Shown here piece by piece: positions 8,948-17,493 of a stretch of 64,000 bases of DNA. The number at the start of each line of letters is the position of its first letter. Position 1 is the stretch's first letter. The stretch lies in the NCBI RefSeq assembly GCF_019800005.1, contig NZ_JABGCL010000007.1, forward strand, positions 124,001-188,000. Direction: 5' to 3'. The position numbers and the translations under genes were made by a program. The stretch comes from Geminicoccus harenae. Its GTDB lineage: Bacteria > Pseudomonadota > Alphaproteobacteria > Geminicoccales > Geminicoccaceae. Under the pieces are notes generated by a model. The model was not told the origin of the DNA and did no database searches. It saw nothing but the letters and a program-made list of their open reading frames with translations.

Positions 8948-10050
8948 CAGCGGACCACCAGGCAGTCGCTGCCGGCACTTTTCAGTGCCTCGCAGGCGGC
9001 CTGCGCCTCCGCCCGGCTGGCGAAGCCTTCGAGCTGGGCACGGTAATAGGTGGCGCCCCTCACCTCCGCCTGGGTGATCACCCGGCGCTTGCCCGTGAAC
9101 ACGTCGGGATGCTTCTGCGCCGCCCGGTCCCAGGCGACGTTGGCGTCCGCCTCGCTGCGCAGGGAGGCGACCTGGATGCGCACCCCGCTGCGCGCGGCCG
9201 GCTGGGCCGGCTGGGCCGGCTCCGGTGCCGGGGGTGCCGTCGCCACCACGGTCGGCGGGGCGGGCGGCGGTGTGGCGGGCGCTGCCGGTGCCGGCGGCGG
9301 CACGGGCGTGGTGTCGACCACTGCCGGCGGTTCGGCCGGCGGGACCACCGGCATCGGCCCGGCATCGACGGTCGGCGCGGGCGCTGCGCTCGGCGCAGGG
9401 GCGGCCGGCGGTGCTGCACGCGGTGCCGCCAACGGCTCCGGTGCGGGGGCCGACGGCAGCGGTGCGGTGACCAGCGGTGCCGTGGCCGAGGGCTCGGGTG
9501 CCACCGCCACCACGGAGGGCGGCGCCGGCTCGCCCGCGGCCGGCTCGGGCGCCGTCGCGTCCTCCTCGGGCGGGATGATGTCGCCGATCGAGACCAGCGG
9601 CGGTGCCCCTGCCGTCTGGGGGGGTGCTTCCATCGCCGGGTCGCTCACCCCGGCCGAGGGCGGCAGCTCCTCCTCCACCGGCCGGGCCGGCGGCTGGCTG
9701 GCCACTTCCGGGCCGACCTGCGGCTGGCTGTCCGCCCGGTTCCCGTCCGGGTCGAGCGCCTCGGCGATCGCCGTGTTGTCGTTGCGCAGGTCCATGCCGC
9801 CGGGATCGTCGGGCCGCTGCTTGACCGGCTCGTCGGGGGCCGCCACCAGCACCGGCGTGCCGTCCCCGGCATTGTCCTGCCAGGACAGCCACACGATCGC
9901 GCCGAACGCGAAGAACACCACCAGCACCAGGATCCGGAGCCACCAGCGGGTCGGCTGCTCGTCCGGCAGGGGCTCCTCCAGGTCGACCACCGCCCGGTTC
10001 CTCAGGGCCTTCTGCGCGGCGTCGAACGATTCGTCGGACATTGCAGCCAT
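8947..10050 (-). CDS. SPOR-domain inner-membrane protein
   Basis: 367 residues. Cytoplasmic N-terminus (1-35), one membrane span (about 38-58, LRILVLVVFFAFGAIVWLSW), a very long Pro/Ala/Val-rich periplasmic linker (about 60-285), and a SPOR domain (about 288-365, starting VRIQVASLRSEADANVAWDR). SPOR domains bind denuded glycan strands at the septum, so the protein is probably a division-site factor like FtsN/DedD. It lies between argS and nagZ, as in many alphaproteobacteria. A second ATG three codons inside is possible. Confidence 0.9.
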   Translation of the reverse strand: MAAMSDESFDAAQKALRNRAVVDLEEPLPDEQPTRWWLRILVLVVFFAFGAIVWLSWQDNAGDGTPVLVAAPDEPVKQRPDDPGGMDLRNDNTAIAEALDPDGNRADSQPQVGPEVASQPPARPVEEELPPSAGVSDPAMEAPPQTAGAPPLVSIGDIIPPEEDATAPEPAAGEPAPPSVVAVAPEPSATAPLVTAPLPSAPAPEPLAAPRAAPPAAPAPSAAPAPTVDAGPMPVVPPAEPPAVVDTTPVPPPAPAAPATPPPAPPTVVATAPPAPEPAQPAQPAARSGVRIQVASLRSEADANVAWDRAAQKHPDVFTGKRRVITQAEVRGATYYRAQLEGFASRAEAQAACEALKSAGSDCLVVR

Positions 10051-10098
10051 GCTCTCTCAAGAAGATTTGCGCTGACGGGTCGGCGCCGAACGAGGGTT

Positions 10099-11847
10099 TC
10101 AGCGCAGCTCGTCGACCGGCGTCACCCCCAATATGTCCAGACCGGCCGCGATGGCGGTGCGCGCCGCCTCCAGCATCGCCAGCCGCGCCCGCGAGCGCTC
10201 CGGCTCCGCCTCGACGAGAAAACGCAGACTCTCGTCCTCCGAGCCCTTCGTCCAGAGCCCATGGAGCTCCGCGGCGAGTTCCATCAACCAGAAGGCGATC
10301 CGGTGTGGCTCGGCATGCACGGCCGCACCCTCCAGCACCCGCGGCAGCAGGGCCGCCCGCTTGAGCAGGTCGAGCTCGGCCGGATGGGTCAGCAGCGCCA
10401 GGTCAGCCCGGTCCAGGTCCTGGGTCAGCTCGCCCAGCCCCCGCTGCTCCGCCTGGCGGAACACCGAGCGCACCCGGGCATGGGCGTACTGGACATAGAA
10501 CACCGGGTTGTCGCGCGACTGCTCGACCACCTTGGAAAGATCGAAGTCGAGCGGCGCGTCGTTCTTTCGCGTGAGCAGCATGAACCGCATCACGTCCTTG
10601 CCGACCTCGTCGACCACGTCGCGCATGGTCACGATCCGGCCGGCCCGCTTGCTCATCTTGAGCGGCTTGCCCTCGTCCATCAGGCTGACGAGCTGGCAGA
10701 GCCGCACCTCGAGCTGGACCTGGTCCTGCGAGAGCGCCTTCACCGCCGCCTTCAGCCGCTTGACGTAGCCGCCATGGTCGGCACCCAGCACGTCGATCAG
10801 CCACTGATGGCCGCGCTGCAGCTTGCTGAAATGGCAGCCCAGGTCCGCCGCGAAATAGGTCCAGGCCCCGTTGGAGCGCTTGAGCGGCCGGTCCACGTCG
10901 TCGCCGAACGCGGTGGCGCGGAACAGGAGCTGCGGCCGCGGCTCCCAGTCCTCGGCTGGCTTGCCCTTGGGCGGCGGCAGCTCGCCCACATAGAGCAGGC
11001 CCAGCTCCTCCAGCCGCTGGAGCGCGGCATCCATGGTGCCGTCCTCGATCAGCGAGCGCTCGGACAGGAACAGGTCGTGGTGGACGCCCAGTGCCGCCAG
11101 GTCGTCCTTGATCACCTGGAGCTGCGCCTCGACCGCGAACCGCTTGAGCGGGTCCAGCCACTCCTCCTCGGGCTTGCCCAGCCAGCGGTCGCCGTCGCGG
11201 GCCGCCAGCGCCTCGGCGGTCCGGACCAGATAGAGGCCGGGATAGAAGCCCTCCGGCATCTCGCCGATGTCCTCGCCCAGCGCCTCGCGGTAGCGCAGGT
11301 GCAGGGAACGGGCGAGCGTCTCCACCTGGGCGCCCGCGTCGTTGACGTAGTACTCGCGGGTGACCCCATAGCCGACCCGCTCGAGGATCGAGGCCAGGGC
11401 GTCGCCGAACACCGTGCCGCGGGCATGGCCCACATGGAGCGGCCCGGTCGGGTTGGCCGAGCAGTACTCGACGTTGACCTTTTGCCCCTGCCCCAGGTCG
11501 ATCCGGCCGAACTCGGTGCCGGCCGCGCGGATCGCCGGGATCACCGCCTGCCAGAAGGCCGGGCGCATCCGCATGTTGACGAAGCCCGGCGGTGCCACCG
11601 CCACGTCCCGGAAATCCGCGCGCCCTTCCAGCCGCTCCGCCAGGGCCTGGGCGATGTCGAGCGGCTTCATCCGCGCGGGCTTCGCCAGCATCAGGGCGAT
11701 CGAGCAGGCCACGTCGCCATGCGCCGGATCCTTGGGCAGCTCCACGGCGACCCTGGTCAGGTCCAGGCCGGCCGGCAGGCGGCCGTCCGCCACGAGCTGG
11801 TCCAGGGCAGAGCGGATCTCGGTTTCGATGAGGGCGAACGGGTTCAT
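10099..11847 (-). CDS. argS: Arginyl-tRNA synthetase
   Basis: 582 residues, full length. The class I signature reads HVGH (in SANPTGPLHVGHARG) and the KMSKS-like loop reads KMSKR (in LKMSKRAGRIVTMRDVV); most ArgRS have a weakened second motif, so this is a fairly canonical version. The N-terminal Add1 domain and C-terminal DALR anticodon-binding domain (VFYVQYAHARVRSVFRQAE onward) are present. The ATG overlaps the dgt stop by 4 nt, so translation is coupled. Confidence 0.97.
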   Translation of the reverse strand: MNPFALIETEIRSALDQLVADGRLPAGLDLTRVAVELPKDPAHGDVACSIALMLAKPARMKPLDIAQALAERLEGRADFRDVAVAPPGFVNMRMRPAFWQAVIPAIRAAGTEFGRIDLGQGQKVNVEYCSANPTGPLHVGHARGTVFGDALASILERVGYGVTREYYVNDAGAQVETLARSLHLRYREALGEDIGEMPEGFYPGLYLVRTAEALAARDGDRWLGKPEEEWLDPLKRFAVEAQLQVIKDDLAALGVHHDLFLSERSLIEDGTMDAALQRLEELGLLYVGELPPPKGKPAEDWEPRPQLLFRATAFGDDVDRPLKRSNGAWTYFAADLGCHFSKLQRGHQWLIDVLGADHGGYVKRLKAAVKALSQDQVQLEVRLCQLVSLMDEGKPLKMSKRAGRIVTMRDVVDEVGKDVMRFMLLTRKNDAPLDFDLSKVVEQSRDNPVFYVQYAHARVRSVFRQAEQRGLGELTQDLDRADLALLTHPAELDLLKRAALLPRVLEGAAVHAEPHRIAFWLMELAAELHGLWTKGSEDESLRFLVEAEPERSRARLAMLEAARTAIAAGLDILGVTPVDELR

Positions 11848-13097
11848 GGTCGGGTACGGGCAATCCTGAAAAGACGGTCGTGCTCGTCGAGCGCGAATCG
11901 GTCGGTCATTCCGGCGACGTAGTCACGCACCGCCTCGGCACATGCCTGCGAGCCGGCCGCCCCGGCCCGGCTGCGCCATTCCTCCGGGAGGCATTCGGGT
12001 GCTTCGAAGAAGGTCTCGAACAGTGCTCGCAGGATCTGCTTGGCGCGCCGCGTCATCCGGTTGACCGTGTAGTGTTGCCAGACCCGGTCGCGCAAGAAGG
12101 TCCTGAGCTGCACCACCGCCTCGTGCATGGCAGGCGAGAAGGCGACGCAGGGCCGATCCGCCAGGGCCACGGCGTCGGGCGAGCCCGGGTGCAGCGCGGC
12201 CAGACGCTCCCTGGTCTCGGCCAGCAGGTCGCGGACCATCCGGTCGATCAGGCGGCGCTGGATCTCGCCGGCCAGCTGGCCCCGCTCCAGGCCCGGCCAC
12301 AGGGCGGTCACCTCGTCCACCACCGGCGCTGCCAGCGGCACGGTGCGCAGCTCGTCCGGGCGAAAGAAGCCGGCGCGCAGCCCGTCGTCGACGTCATGGC
12401 TGCAATAGGCGATGTCGTCGGCAAGGGCCGCGATCTGCGCCTCTACCGACGGTTGCAGGTGCAGGCGCAGGTCCTGCCTGCGGTGCCACTCCGCGATCGG
12501 CGCCGGCACGTTCCCCTTGAGCGGGCCGTTGTGCTTGACCACGCCCTCCAGCGTTTCCGCCGTCAGGTTCAGCCCGTCGAACCCGCCATAGCGCCGCTCC
12601 AACCGGGTCAGGATCCGGAAGGTCTGGAGGTTGTGGTCGAACCCGCCGAACCCCTGCAGGCAGGCGTCCAGCGCCTCCTCGCCGGCATGGCCGAACGGGC
12701 TGTGGCCGAGATCGTGGGCCAGCGCGATCGCCTCGGTCAAATCCTCGTCGACCTGGAGGGCGCGGGCGATCGTGCGGCCGATCTGGCTTACTTCCAGCGT
12801 GTGGGTGAGCCGGGTGCGGAAATGGTCGCCGTCCAGGGCGGCGAAGACCTGGGTCTTGGCCTCCAGGCGGCGGAACGCGGTGGCATGCACGATCCGGTCG
12901 CGGTCGCGCTGCCAGGGCGAGCGCGGCGCGCTGTCCGGCTCTGGCACCAGCCGGCCGCGGCTCGTGGCGGGATCCGCGGCGAACGGGGCACGCGGGGAAA
13001 ATTCGACGGGCAGAGGTGCGGAAATGACAGCCTCCCGGGCGCTGGCCTGGTTTGACAATACACGGCCGCTGCCTACTTTGGGATGTGCAGGCTTCAT
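11844..13097 (-). CDS. dgt: dGTP triphosphohydrolase-like HD-domain protein
   Basis: 417 residues from the ATG chosen. The family core SRGRLVPEPDSAPRSPWQRDRDRIVHATAFRRL is followed by the HD metal site: RTRLTHTLEVSQ (His) and AHDLGHSPFGH (His-Asp). Dgt hydrolyses dGTP (often other dNTPs too) to the nucleoside and triphosphate. The first 38 residues are not conserved and overlap the predicted erpA promoter on the other strand, so translation may begin further in. It heads the dgt-argS run, divergent from erpA. Confidence 0.88.
   Translation of the reverse strand: MKPAHPKVGSGRVLSNQASAREAVISAPLPVEFSPRAPFAADPATSRGRLVPEPDSAPRSPWQRDRDRIVHATAFRRLEAKTQVFAALDGDHFRTRLTHTLEVSQIGRTIARALQVDEDLTEAIALAHDLGHSPFGHAGEEALDACLQGFGGFDHNLQTFRILTRLERRYGGFDGLNLTAETLEGVVKHNGPLKGNVPAPIAEWHRRQDLRLHLQPSVEAQIAALADDIAYCSHDVDDGLRAGFFRPDELRTVPLAAPVVDEVTALWPGLERGQLAGEIQRRLIDRMVRDLLAETRERLAALHPGSPDAVALADRPCVAFSPAMHEAVVQLRTFLRDRVWQHYTVNRMTRRAKQILRALFETFFEAPECLPEEWRSRAGAAGSQACAEAVRDYVAGMTDRFALDEHDRLFRIARTRP
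13052..13079 (+). promoter_or_regulatory. Putative sigma-70 promoter for erpA
   Basis: TTGACA at 13052-13057, a 16-nt spacer and TACTTT at 13074-13079 give a perfect -35 and a partial -10, 80 nt before the erpA ATG. It lies inside the annotated 5' end of dgt on the other strand. The motif match is seen; promoter activity is inferred. Confidence 0.5.
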
Positions 13098-13159
13098 CGG
13101 CACCGACCTCGTGATCCGGCCGGCCGATGAGGCGGCGGATCGATCATCAAGGGCAACCC

Positions 13160-13510
13160 ATGTCGCAAGCGAACCCGCGGCCCGACCCGTTCCAGGTCTC
13201 CGACAGCGCCGCCCGCCGCATCCGCGCCATCCTGGAGCGCGAGGGCATGGATGACGGCCATCTGCGCGTCGGGGTCTCCGGCGGCGGCTGCTCCGGCTTC
13301 AAGTACGAATTCGAGCTCGGCACGGAAAACGAGCCGGACGACATCGCCATCGAGAAGCAGGGTGCCAAGGTGGTCATCGACGGCATGTCGCTGCTCTACC
13401 TGATCGGCTCGGAGCTGGACTTCGTCGAGGACCTGAACGGCTCCTATTTCCAGGTGAAGAACCCGAACGCCAAGTCGTCCTGCGGCTGCGGCACCAGCTT
13501 CGCGATGTGA
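13160..13510 (+). CDS. erpA: Iron-sulfur cluster insertion protein ErpA (A-type carrier)
   Basis: 116 residues. A-type carriers bind and deliver Fe-S clusters to apo-enzymes. All three ligand cysteines are present: one in GGGCSGFKYEF and two in the C-terminal CGCGTSF. The family opening DSAARRIRAILE is clear. The ATG at MSQANPRPD is chosen over an in-frame start 11 codons upstream that has no homology. ErpA versus IscA/SufA cannot be fully settled by eye; a stand-alone gene away from isc/suf favours ErpA. It is followed by xth after 34 nt. Confidence 0.9.
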   Translation: MSQANPRPDPFQVSDSAARRIRAILEREGMDDGHLRVGVSGGGCSGFKYEFELGTENEPDDIAIEKQGAKVVIDGMSLLYLIGSELDFVEDLNGSYFQVKNPNAKSSCGCGTSFAM

Positions 13511-13544
13511 GCCCTGGCGGCTCGTTCCCTGCTGTGAGTTCCCG

Positions 13545-14312
13545 ATGAAGCTGGTCGCCTGGAACGTGAACGGCGTGCGCGCGCGCCTGGACGCCCTCTT
13601 GGGCTGGATCGACACCGAGGCGCCGGACGTCCTGCTCCTGCAGGAGACCAAGGTCACCGACGACAAGTTCCCCCGCGCGTCCTTCGAGGAGCGCGGCTAC
13701 CATCTGGCGCTGTGGGGCTCGGCCCCGCTCAACGGCGTGGCGATCCTGGCCAAGCAGGAGCCGCAGGACGTGGTGCGCGGCCTGCCCGGCGAGGAGGGCG
13801 ACACCATGGCTCGCTGGATCGAGGCCACGGTCGGCCCGTTCCGGGTAGCTTCGCTCTATCTGCCGAACGGCACCTCGGTGGGCTCGGATGCGTTCGCCTA
13901 CAAGCTGCGCTATTTCGACCGGATCGGCGCCCGCATGACCGCGCTTGCCGAGGACGGCACGCCCGTGATCGTCGGCGGCGACTGGAACGTGGCGCCGGAA
14001 GCCTGCGACGTCCACGACCCCGCCTCCTGGGACGGCTCGATCTGCTACCATCCCGACGAGCGCGCCGCCTGGCGCCGGATGGTCAACCGGGGCTTCTACG
14101 ATGCCTATCGCTGGCTGAACCCGGCCGGCGAGGACTATTCCTGGTGGCACTACCAGGCCCGCTCCTTCGAGCTCGGCCACGGCCTCCGGATCGACCACTT
14201 CCTCCTGTCGCCCCGGGCGATGGACCGGGCGACCGCCTGCCGCATCGATCCGACCCCTCGGGCGGCAAAGACCGCCTCCGACCACGCGCCGTTGATCCTC
14301 GACGTCGAGTGA
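13545..14312 (+). CDS. xth: Exodeoxyribonuclease III (AP endonuclease)
   Basis: 255 residues of the Xth/APE1 fold. It repairs abasic sites and trims 3' ends. Motifs in order: WNVNGVRARL, LLLQETK (metal-binding Glu), GGDWNVAPE (Asp/Asn pair), DYSWWHYQ, LRIDHFLLS and the terminal SDHAPLI (catalytic Asp-His). Every key residue is present. It is downstream of erpA on the same strand and probably shares its promoter. Confidence 0.96.
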   Translation: MKLVAWNVNGVRARLDALLGWIDTEAPDVLLLQETKVTDDKFPRASFEERGYHLALWGSAPLNGVAILAKQEPQDVVRGLPGEEGDTMARWIEATVGPFRVASLYLPNGTSVGSDAFAYKLRYFDRIGARMTALAEDGTPVIVGGDWNVAPEACDVHDPASWDGSICYHPDERAAWRRMVNRGFYDAYRWLNPAGEDYSWWHYQARSFELGHGLRIDHFLLSPRAMDRATACRIDPTPRAAKTASDHAPLILDVE

Positions 14313-14354
14313 ACCTCAGAACGCCCGGCAGAATGTCGTGGCCCGCTGGAACGT

Positions 14355-15374
14355 ATGGATCTCCCTAGGGTTCGGACTTCAGCTCCGTTCCTGATGGAGG
14401 ACGGCTTGCGAGCTACCCATACCCGGCGAGTTCGCTGGCTTCTGGTCGGCGCGGCGGCACTGGCCGTAGCCATCTACGCCTGCCGCCCGCGCGCGGCACT
14501 CGCGACCGAGCGAAACGATGCAGCGCCCGAGCAGGACAGAACCGCCGTCGTCGGCGGCATCCGCATGCGGTGGGAGGAGCATGGGCCGGCGGAGGGTCGT
14601 CCGGTCGTCCTGGTGCATGGCCTGCCCACCAACCCTCGCGCCTGGCGCTATGTCGTGCCGCGCATTGCCGGGCCGGACACTCGCTGCCTGGCCTGGGAGC
14701 TCGTAGGCTTCGGCGAGTCCTTCCGGGAAGGGTTCGGGCGGGATCTATCGATCCCGGCACAGGCGGCGCATCTGCGGGCCTGGCTCGACCATCTGGGAAT
14801 CGGTCAGGCCGTCTTCGTGGGCCATGACTACGGAGGCGGCGTCATCCAGCAGCTCGCGGTAAGCGATCCCGGGCGGTTCGCCGGGGTGGTACTGAGCGAC
14901 AGTGTTGCCTTCGACAACTGGCCGGTAGCGGGCGTGCGTGTGGCCAGGGCGATGCGGGGACTGGTCCCGCATCTGCCCGGCTTCGCTGCGCGAGCCCTGT
15001 TCCAGGCCGCTCTCGCCAATCTGGGTCACGCTGATCCTCAGGTGGGGGCAGTATCATCGGATCTGTTCTGGCGGCCCTATGCGCGCAAGGATGGTCTGCG
15101 AGCCTTTGCACATCAGCTCGGCTTCTTCGACAACCGTGACACGCAGCGGATCGGGGCGGCGCTCCGGCCGCTCGGCTGCCCGAGCCTGGTAGTCTGGGGC
15201 GAGCGGGATCCCTTGGGTCTGCCCTCGGCGCAGGAGTTGGCCCGAAGGCTCGGCGCAGGGCTACGGGTCATCCCAGGTGCGTATCATTTCACCATCGAGG
15301 ATCACCCGGACAGGATCGCCGAGGCGATCCACGAGGTTCTCGGGCACGCCCGGCAGCACCATCGCGGCACGTAG
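14355..15374 (+). CDS. Membrane-anchored alpha/beta hydrolase (dehalogenase/epoxide-hydrolase-like)
   Basis: 339 residues. Residues about 27-45 (VRWLLVGAAALAVAIYACR) form a signal anchor, so the enzyme probably faces the periplasm. The alpha/beta-hydrolase core shows the oxyanion HGLPTN motif, a nucleophile elbow GHDYGGG with Asp as the nucleophile, and a late His in FTIEDHPDRIAEAI. An Asp nucleophile points to epoxide hydrolase or haloalkane dehalogenase rather than esterase. A second ATG 13 codons inside is possible. No partner gene reveals the substrate. Confidence 0.8.
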   Translation: MDLPRVRTSAPFLMEDGLRATHTRRVRWLLVGAAALAVAIYACRPRAALATERNDAAPEQDRTAVVGGIRMRWEEHGPAEGRPVVLVHGLPTNPRAWRYVVPRIAGPDTRCLAWELVGFGESFREGFGRDLSIPAQAAHLRAWLDHLGIGQAVFVGHDYGGGVIQQLAVSDPGRFAGVVLSDSVAFDNWPVAGVRVARAMRGLVPHLPGFAARALFQAALANLGHADPQVGAVSSDLFWRPYARKDGLRAFAHQLGFFDNRDTQRIGAALRPLGCPSLVVWGERDPLGLPSAQELARRLGAGLRVIPGAYHFTIEDHPDRIAEAIHEVLGHARQHHRGT

Positions 15375-15661
15375 CTTCAGCAGACGCTCCACCATCCGGC
15401 AGCGTGGCACATCATAAGCCTTCCGCGTGAAGGGCCGTTGCCGGAGTCGTCCCACCGTTGCCGAATAGGCGGAACGGCGTCGGCCCGTTCCCGGGACACG
15501 GCCGTCGTGGACGCCGCCCGTCGGTGATGATGTGCGCTTCGAGCCGCGCCGCCCCCGGTCCGCTGGGGTTGGGGCCGGTCTTCTCACCCCTCTTGGCCGC
15601 CACGGATGCGCTATTGAGACACGCGCGGCGCCACCTCCGTTCCGGGTTCTGGGAGGCGCGC

Positions 15662-15994
15662 TCAGGCCGCCATCTTCCGGCAGCTCTCGGCACAGCGCCT
15701 GCAGGCTTCGACGCACTCATCCATCTCGCCGATCCTGGCGCAATCCTCCGCGCACTCCGTGCAGATCTCGGCGCATTCGCGGCAGGTATGCTTGTGGTGC
15801 TCCGTGCCGATCAGCATGAAGTGCGCCGACGCCCGGCAAATCTCCGCGCAGGCCATCATCAGCTTGAAGTGCTTCGGCTCGGTATGCTTGCCGCCCACCT
15901 CCAGGCAGTGGCCCATCGCCGTCGACAGGCAGGTCTGGTAGCAGGACAGGCACGCCTCGATGCACGACTTCATTTCCGGCGTCAGGTGCTGCAT
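15662..15994 (-). CDS. Four-helix-bundle copper-binding protein (Csp/DUF326-like)
   Basis: 110 residues with 16 cysteines (11, 15, 18, 22, 30, 49, 53, 71, 74, 78, 81, 85, 94, 98, 101, 105) in CxxxC and CxxC spacing along predicted helices, plus several His. This is the pattern of the cytosolic copper storage protein Csp3, whose cysteines line the core of a four-helix bundle and bind many Cu(I) ions. No signal peptide is seen, so it is cytosolic. GGAGAA lies 5 nt before the ATG. No copper exporter or CueR-like regulator lies beside it. Confidence 0.85.
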   Translation of the reverse strand: MQHLTPEMKSCIEACLSCYQTCLSTAMGHCLEVGGKHTEPKHFKLMMACAEICRASAHFMLIGTEHHKHTCRECAEICTECAEDCARIGEMDECVEACRRCAESCRKMAA

Positions 15995-16064
15995 GGCGAT
16001 TCTCCGCTGGCTGCCGCTCACCTGCGGAGAACGCGCACGCTCCATCCATGTTCCCTGCCGGGCC

Positions 16065-16409
16065 TTACGCCAAGGCCCCGCCCGTCCGGCCATGCGCAAA
16101 GCGGATCTGGAGGATCTGCACGTCCTTCGGCAGCTCGATCAGGAACTCGGGGTCGCGCTCCAGGTGATGGATCCGCCTGGGATCGCTCCCGGCAAAGCGC
16201 GCCATCGCCTCCACGCTTTCCCAATAGGAGATGGTGACGAACTCGGTCTCGCCCGGCCGGTCCTCGCGCAGCGACTGCACGCCCATCGCCTTCTCGATCA
16301 GCGGCTTGATGCCGTGCTCGAACAGATAGGCCTCGTACTCGTCGGCCCGCGTGGCCGGCACCCTCCCCCGCCAGATCCGTGCAATGGCGGGGCCACTTGC
16401 GTCGCTCAT
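16065..16409 (-). CDS. Antibiotic biosynthesis monooxygenase (ABM)-type small protein
   Basis: 114 residues with a ferredoxin-like ABM/dimeric alpha-beta-barrel pattern: ARIWRGRVPATRADEYEAYL, then FVTISYWESVEAMARFAGSDP, then a short C-terminal tail. Such proteins are cofactor-free oxygenases, haem-degrading enzymes or simple small-molecule binders; the sequence alone does not decide. Its ATG overlaps the stop of the alpha/beta hydrolase upstream by 4 nt, so the two are made together and probably act on related compounds. Confidence 0.75.
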   Translation of the reverse strand: MSDASGPAIARIWRGRVPATRADEYEAYLFEHGIKPLIEKAMGVQSLREDRPGETEFVTISYWESVEAMARFAGSDPRRIHHLERDPEFLIELPKDVQILQIRFAHGRTGGALA

Positions 16410-17335
16410 GTCCGGTCTCCCGCATGGTGGCGTTCCAGGAAGCGGCGTGCCAGTGCCGCGACCTCGTCCAGATTGGTCTCCAGCAGCCAGTGGCCGCCAT
16501 CCAGGAGATGCAGCTCGGCCTCCGGCAGGTCGCGCAGATAGGCCCGCGCCGCCCCTTCCGGCATGTAGCCGTCCTGCGGCCCCCAGACGATCAGGGCCGG
16601 CGGGCGGTGCTCGCGCAGATAGGCCTGGTAGCGCGGAAACCATTGGAGGTTCTCCCGCAGGCCCTCCATCAGCCCGACCATCACCTCGCGGCGCACCGGA
16701 TGGTCGAGCTGCGCCCAGGCGAGCTGCCAGAGGTCCGGGCTGATGCGGGCGGCGACGTCCGGCCGGACATCGTTCAGGAACTCCTCCCGGAAGCCCGCCT
16801 CACCCACCGCCTCTGCCAGCTTGCGCCGCCCTTCGCCCGAAGGTGCCGTGAAATAGGCCTTCAGCCCGTCATATTTGGGTCCGAGCTGGTCTTCGTAGAT
16901 GTCGCCGTTCTGGATGATCAGCGCCGCGATCAGCCCGGGCCGCCGGATCGCCAGCCGGAGCCCGATCTGCGAGCCATAGTCGTGCAGGTAGAGGGCTGCG
17001 CGCCCCAGCCCCAGCGTCTGGGCGAACCGGTCCAGGAAGCCGGCATAGCCGTCGAACGTGTAGGCAAACTCCGCCGGGTCCGGCGTGGCGCTGTGGCCGA
17101 AGCCCGGAAAGTCCGGGGCGACCAGCCGCCAGCGGTCGGCGAGGGCCGGCATGAGCTGACGGTACTGGAAGGACGAGCATGGATAGCCATGCGGCAGCAG
17201 GACCACCGGCCCGTCCGCCGGACCCGCTTCCCGGTAGAAGGTCCGGATGCCGTCGACCGTGACGAACCGGTGCCGCACCGCCCGGTCGGCGGCGTCGCTC
17301 CGATGCTGCCCGTCCCGTTCTTGCTGGAAGTGCAA
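16406..17335 (-). CDS. Alpha/beta hydrolase (epoxide-hydrolase-like)
   Basis: 309 residues. Motifs: HGYPCSSFQYR near the oxyanion hole, nucleophile elbow LHDYGSQIG with Asp, WGPQDGYMPEGA (acid region) and LDGGHWLLETN with the catalytic His. The Asp nucleophile fits epoxide hydrolases or dehalogenases. The start is a TTG with GAGGAGA 6 nt upstream. It leads a two-gene operon with the ABM protein and is divergent from a CGNR regulator across 158 nt, which makes local regulation likely. Confidence 0.85.
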   Translation of the reverse strand: MHFQQERDGQHRSDAADRAVRHRFVTVDGIRTFYREAGPADGPVVLLPHGYPCSSFQYRQLMPALADRWRLVAPDFPGFGHSATPDPAEFAYTFDGYAGFLDRFAQTLGLGRAALYLHDYGSQIGLRLAIRRPGLIAALIIQNGDIYEDQLGPKYDGLKAYFTAPSGEGRRKLAEAVGEAGFREEFLNDVRPDVAARISPDLWQLAWAQLDHPVRREVMVGLMEGLRENLQWFPRYQAYLREHRPPALIVWGPQDGYMPEGAARAYLRDLPEAELHLLDGGHWLLETNLDEVAALARRFLERHHAGDRT

Positions 17336-17443
17336 GCTGCGTCTCCTCGAGGTTCCACGCGGGCCGGCCGCGTCGTTGCTCTTCGGACACCCGCCTCCAA
17401 GCGGGCGATGATGAGGTCAGGGGGAACCCGATGTCCCCGCACC

Positions 17444-17456
17444 TGATAACCTATCA
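17444..17456. promoter_or_regulatory. Inverted repeat TGATA-N3-TATCA in divergent promoter region
   Basis: A perfect 5-3-5 inverted repeat lies in the most AT-rich part of the 158-nt spacer between the alpha/beta hydrolase (minus) and the CGNR regulator (plus). It is a possible operator for the regulator. Short repeats of this size occur by chance, so this is a weak call. Confidence 0.35.
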
Positions 17457-17493
17457 ATAGCGTTTAGCCGGTTACGTTCCATCGTGACCGCAG

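Noticed and set aside
9180..9850. Repetitive GC-rich tract
   Set aside because: It encodes the Pro/Ala-rich linker of the SPOR protein in one continuous frame.
8881..11922. Open frame of more than 1000 codons on the plus strand opposite argS, the SPOR gene and nagZ
   Set aside because: It is a product of high GC content: the translation is Arg/Gly/His-rich, has no recognisable domain, and lies opposite three clearly conserved genes.
15375..15661. Short frames on both strands between the anchored hydrolase and the Csp-like gene
   Set aside because: No conserved start, domain or codon pattern; composition is that of shadow frames.
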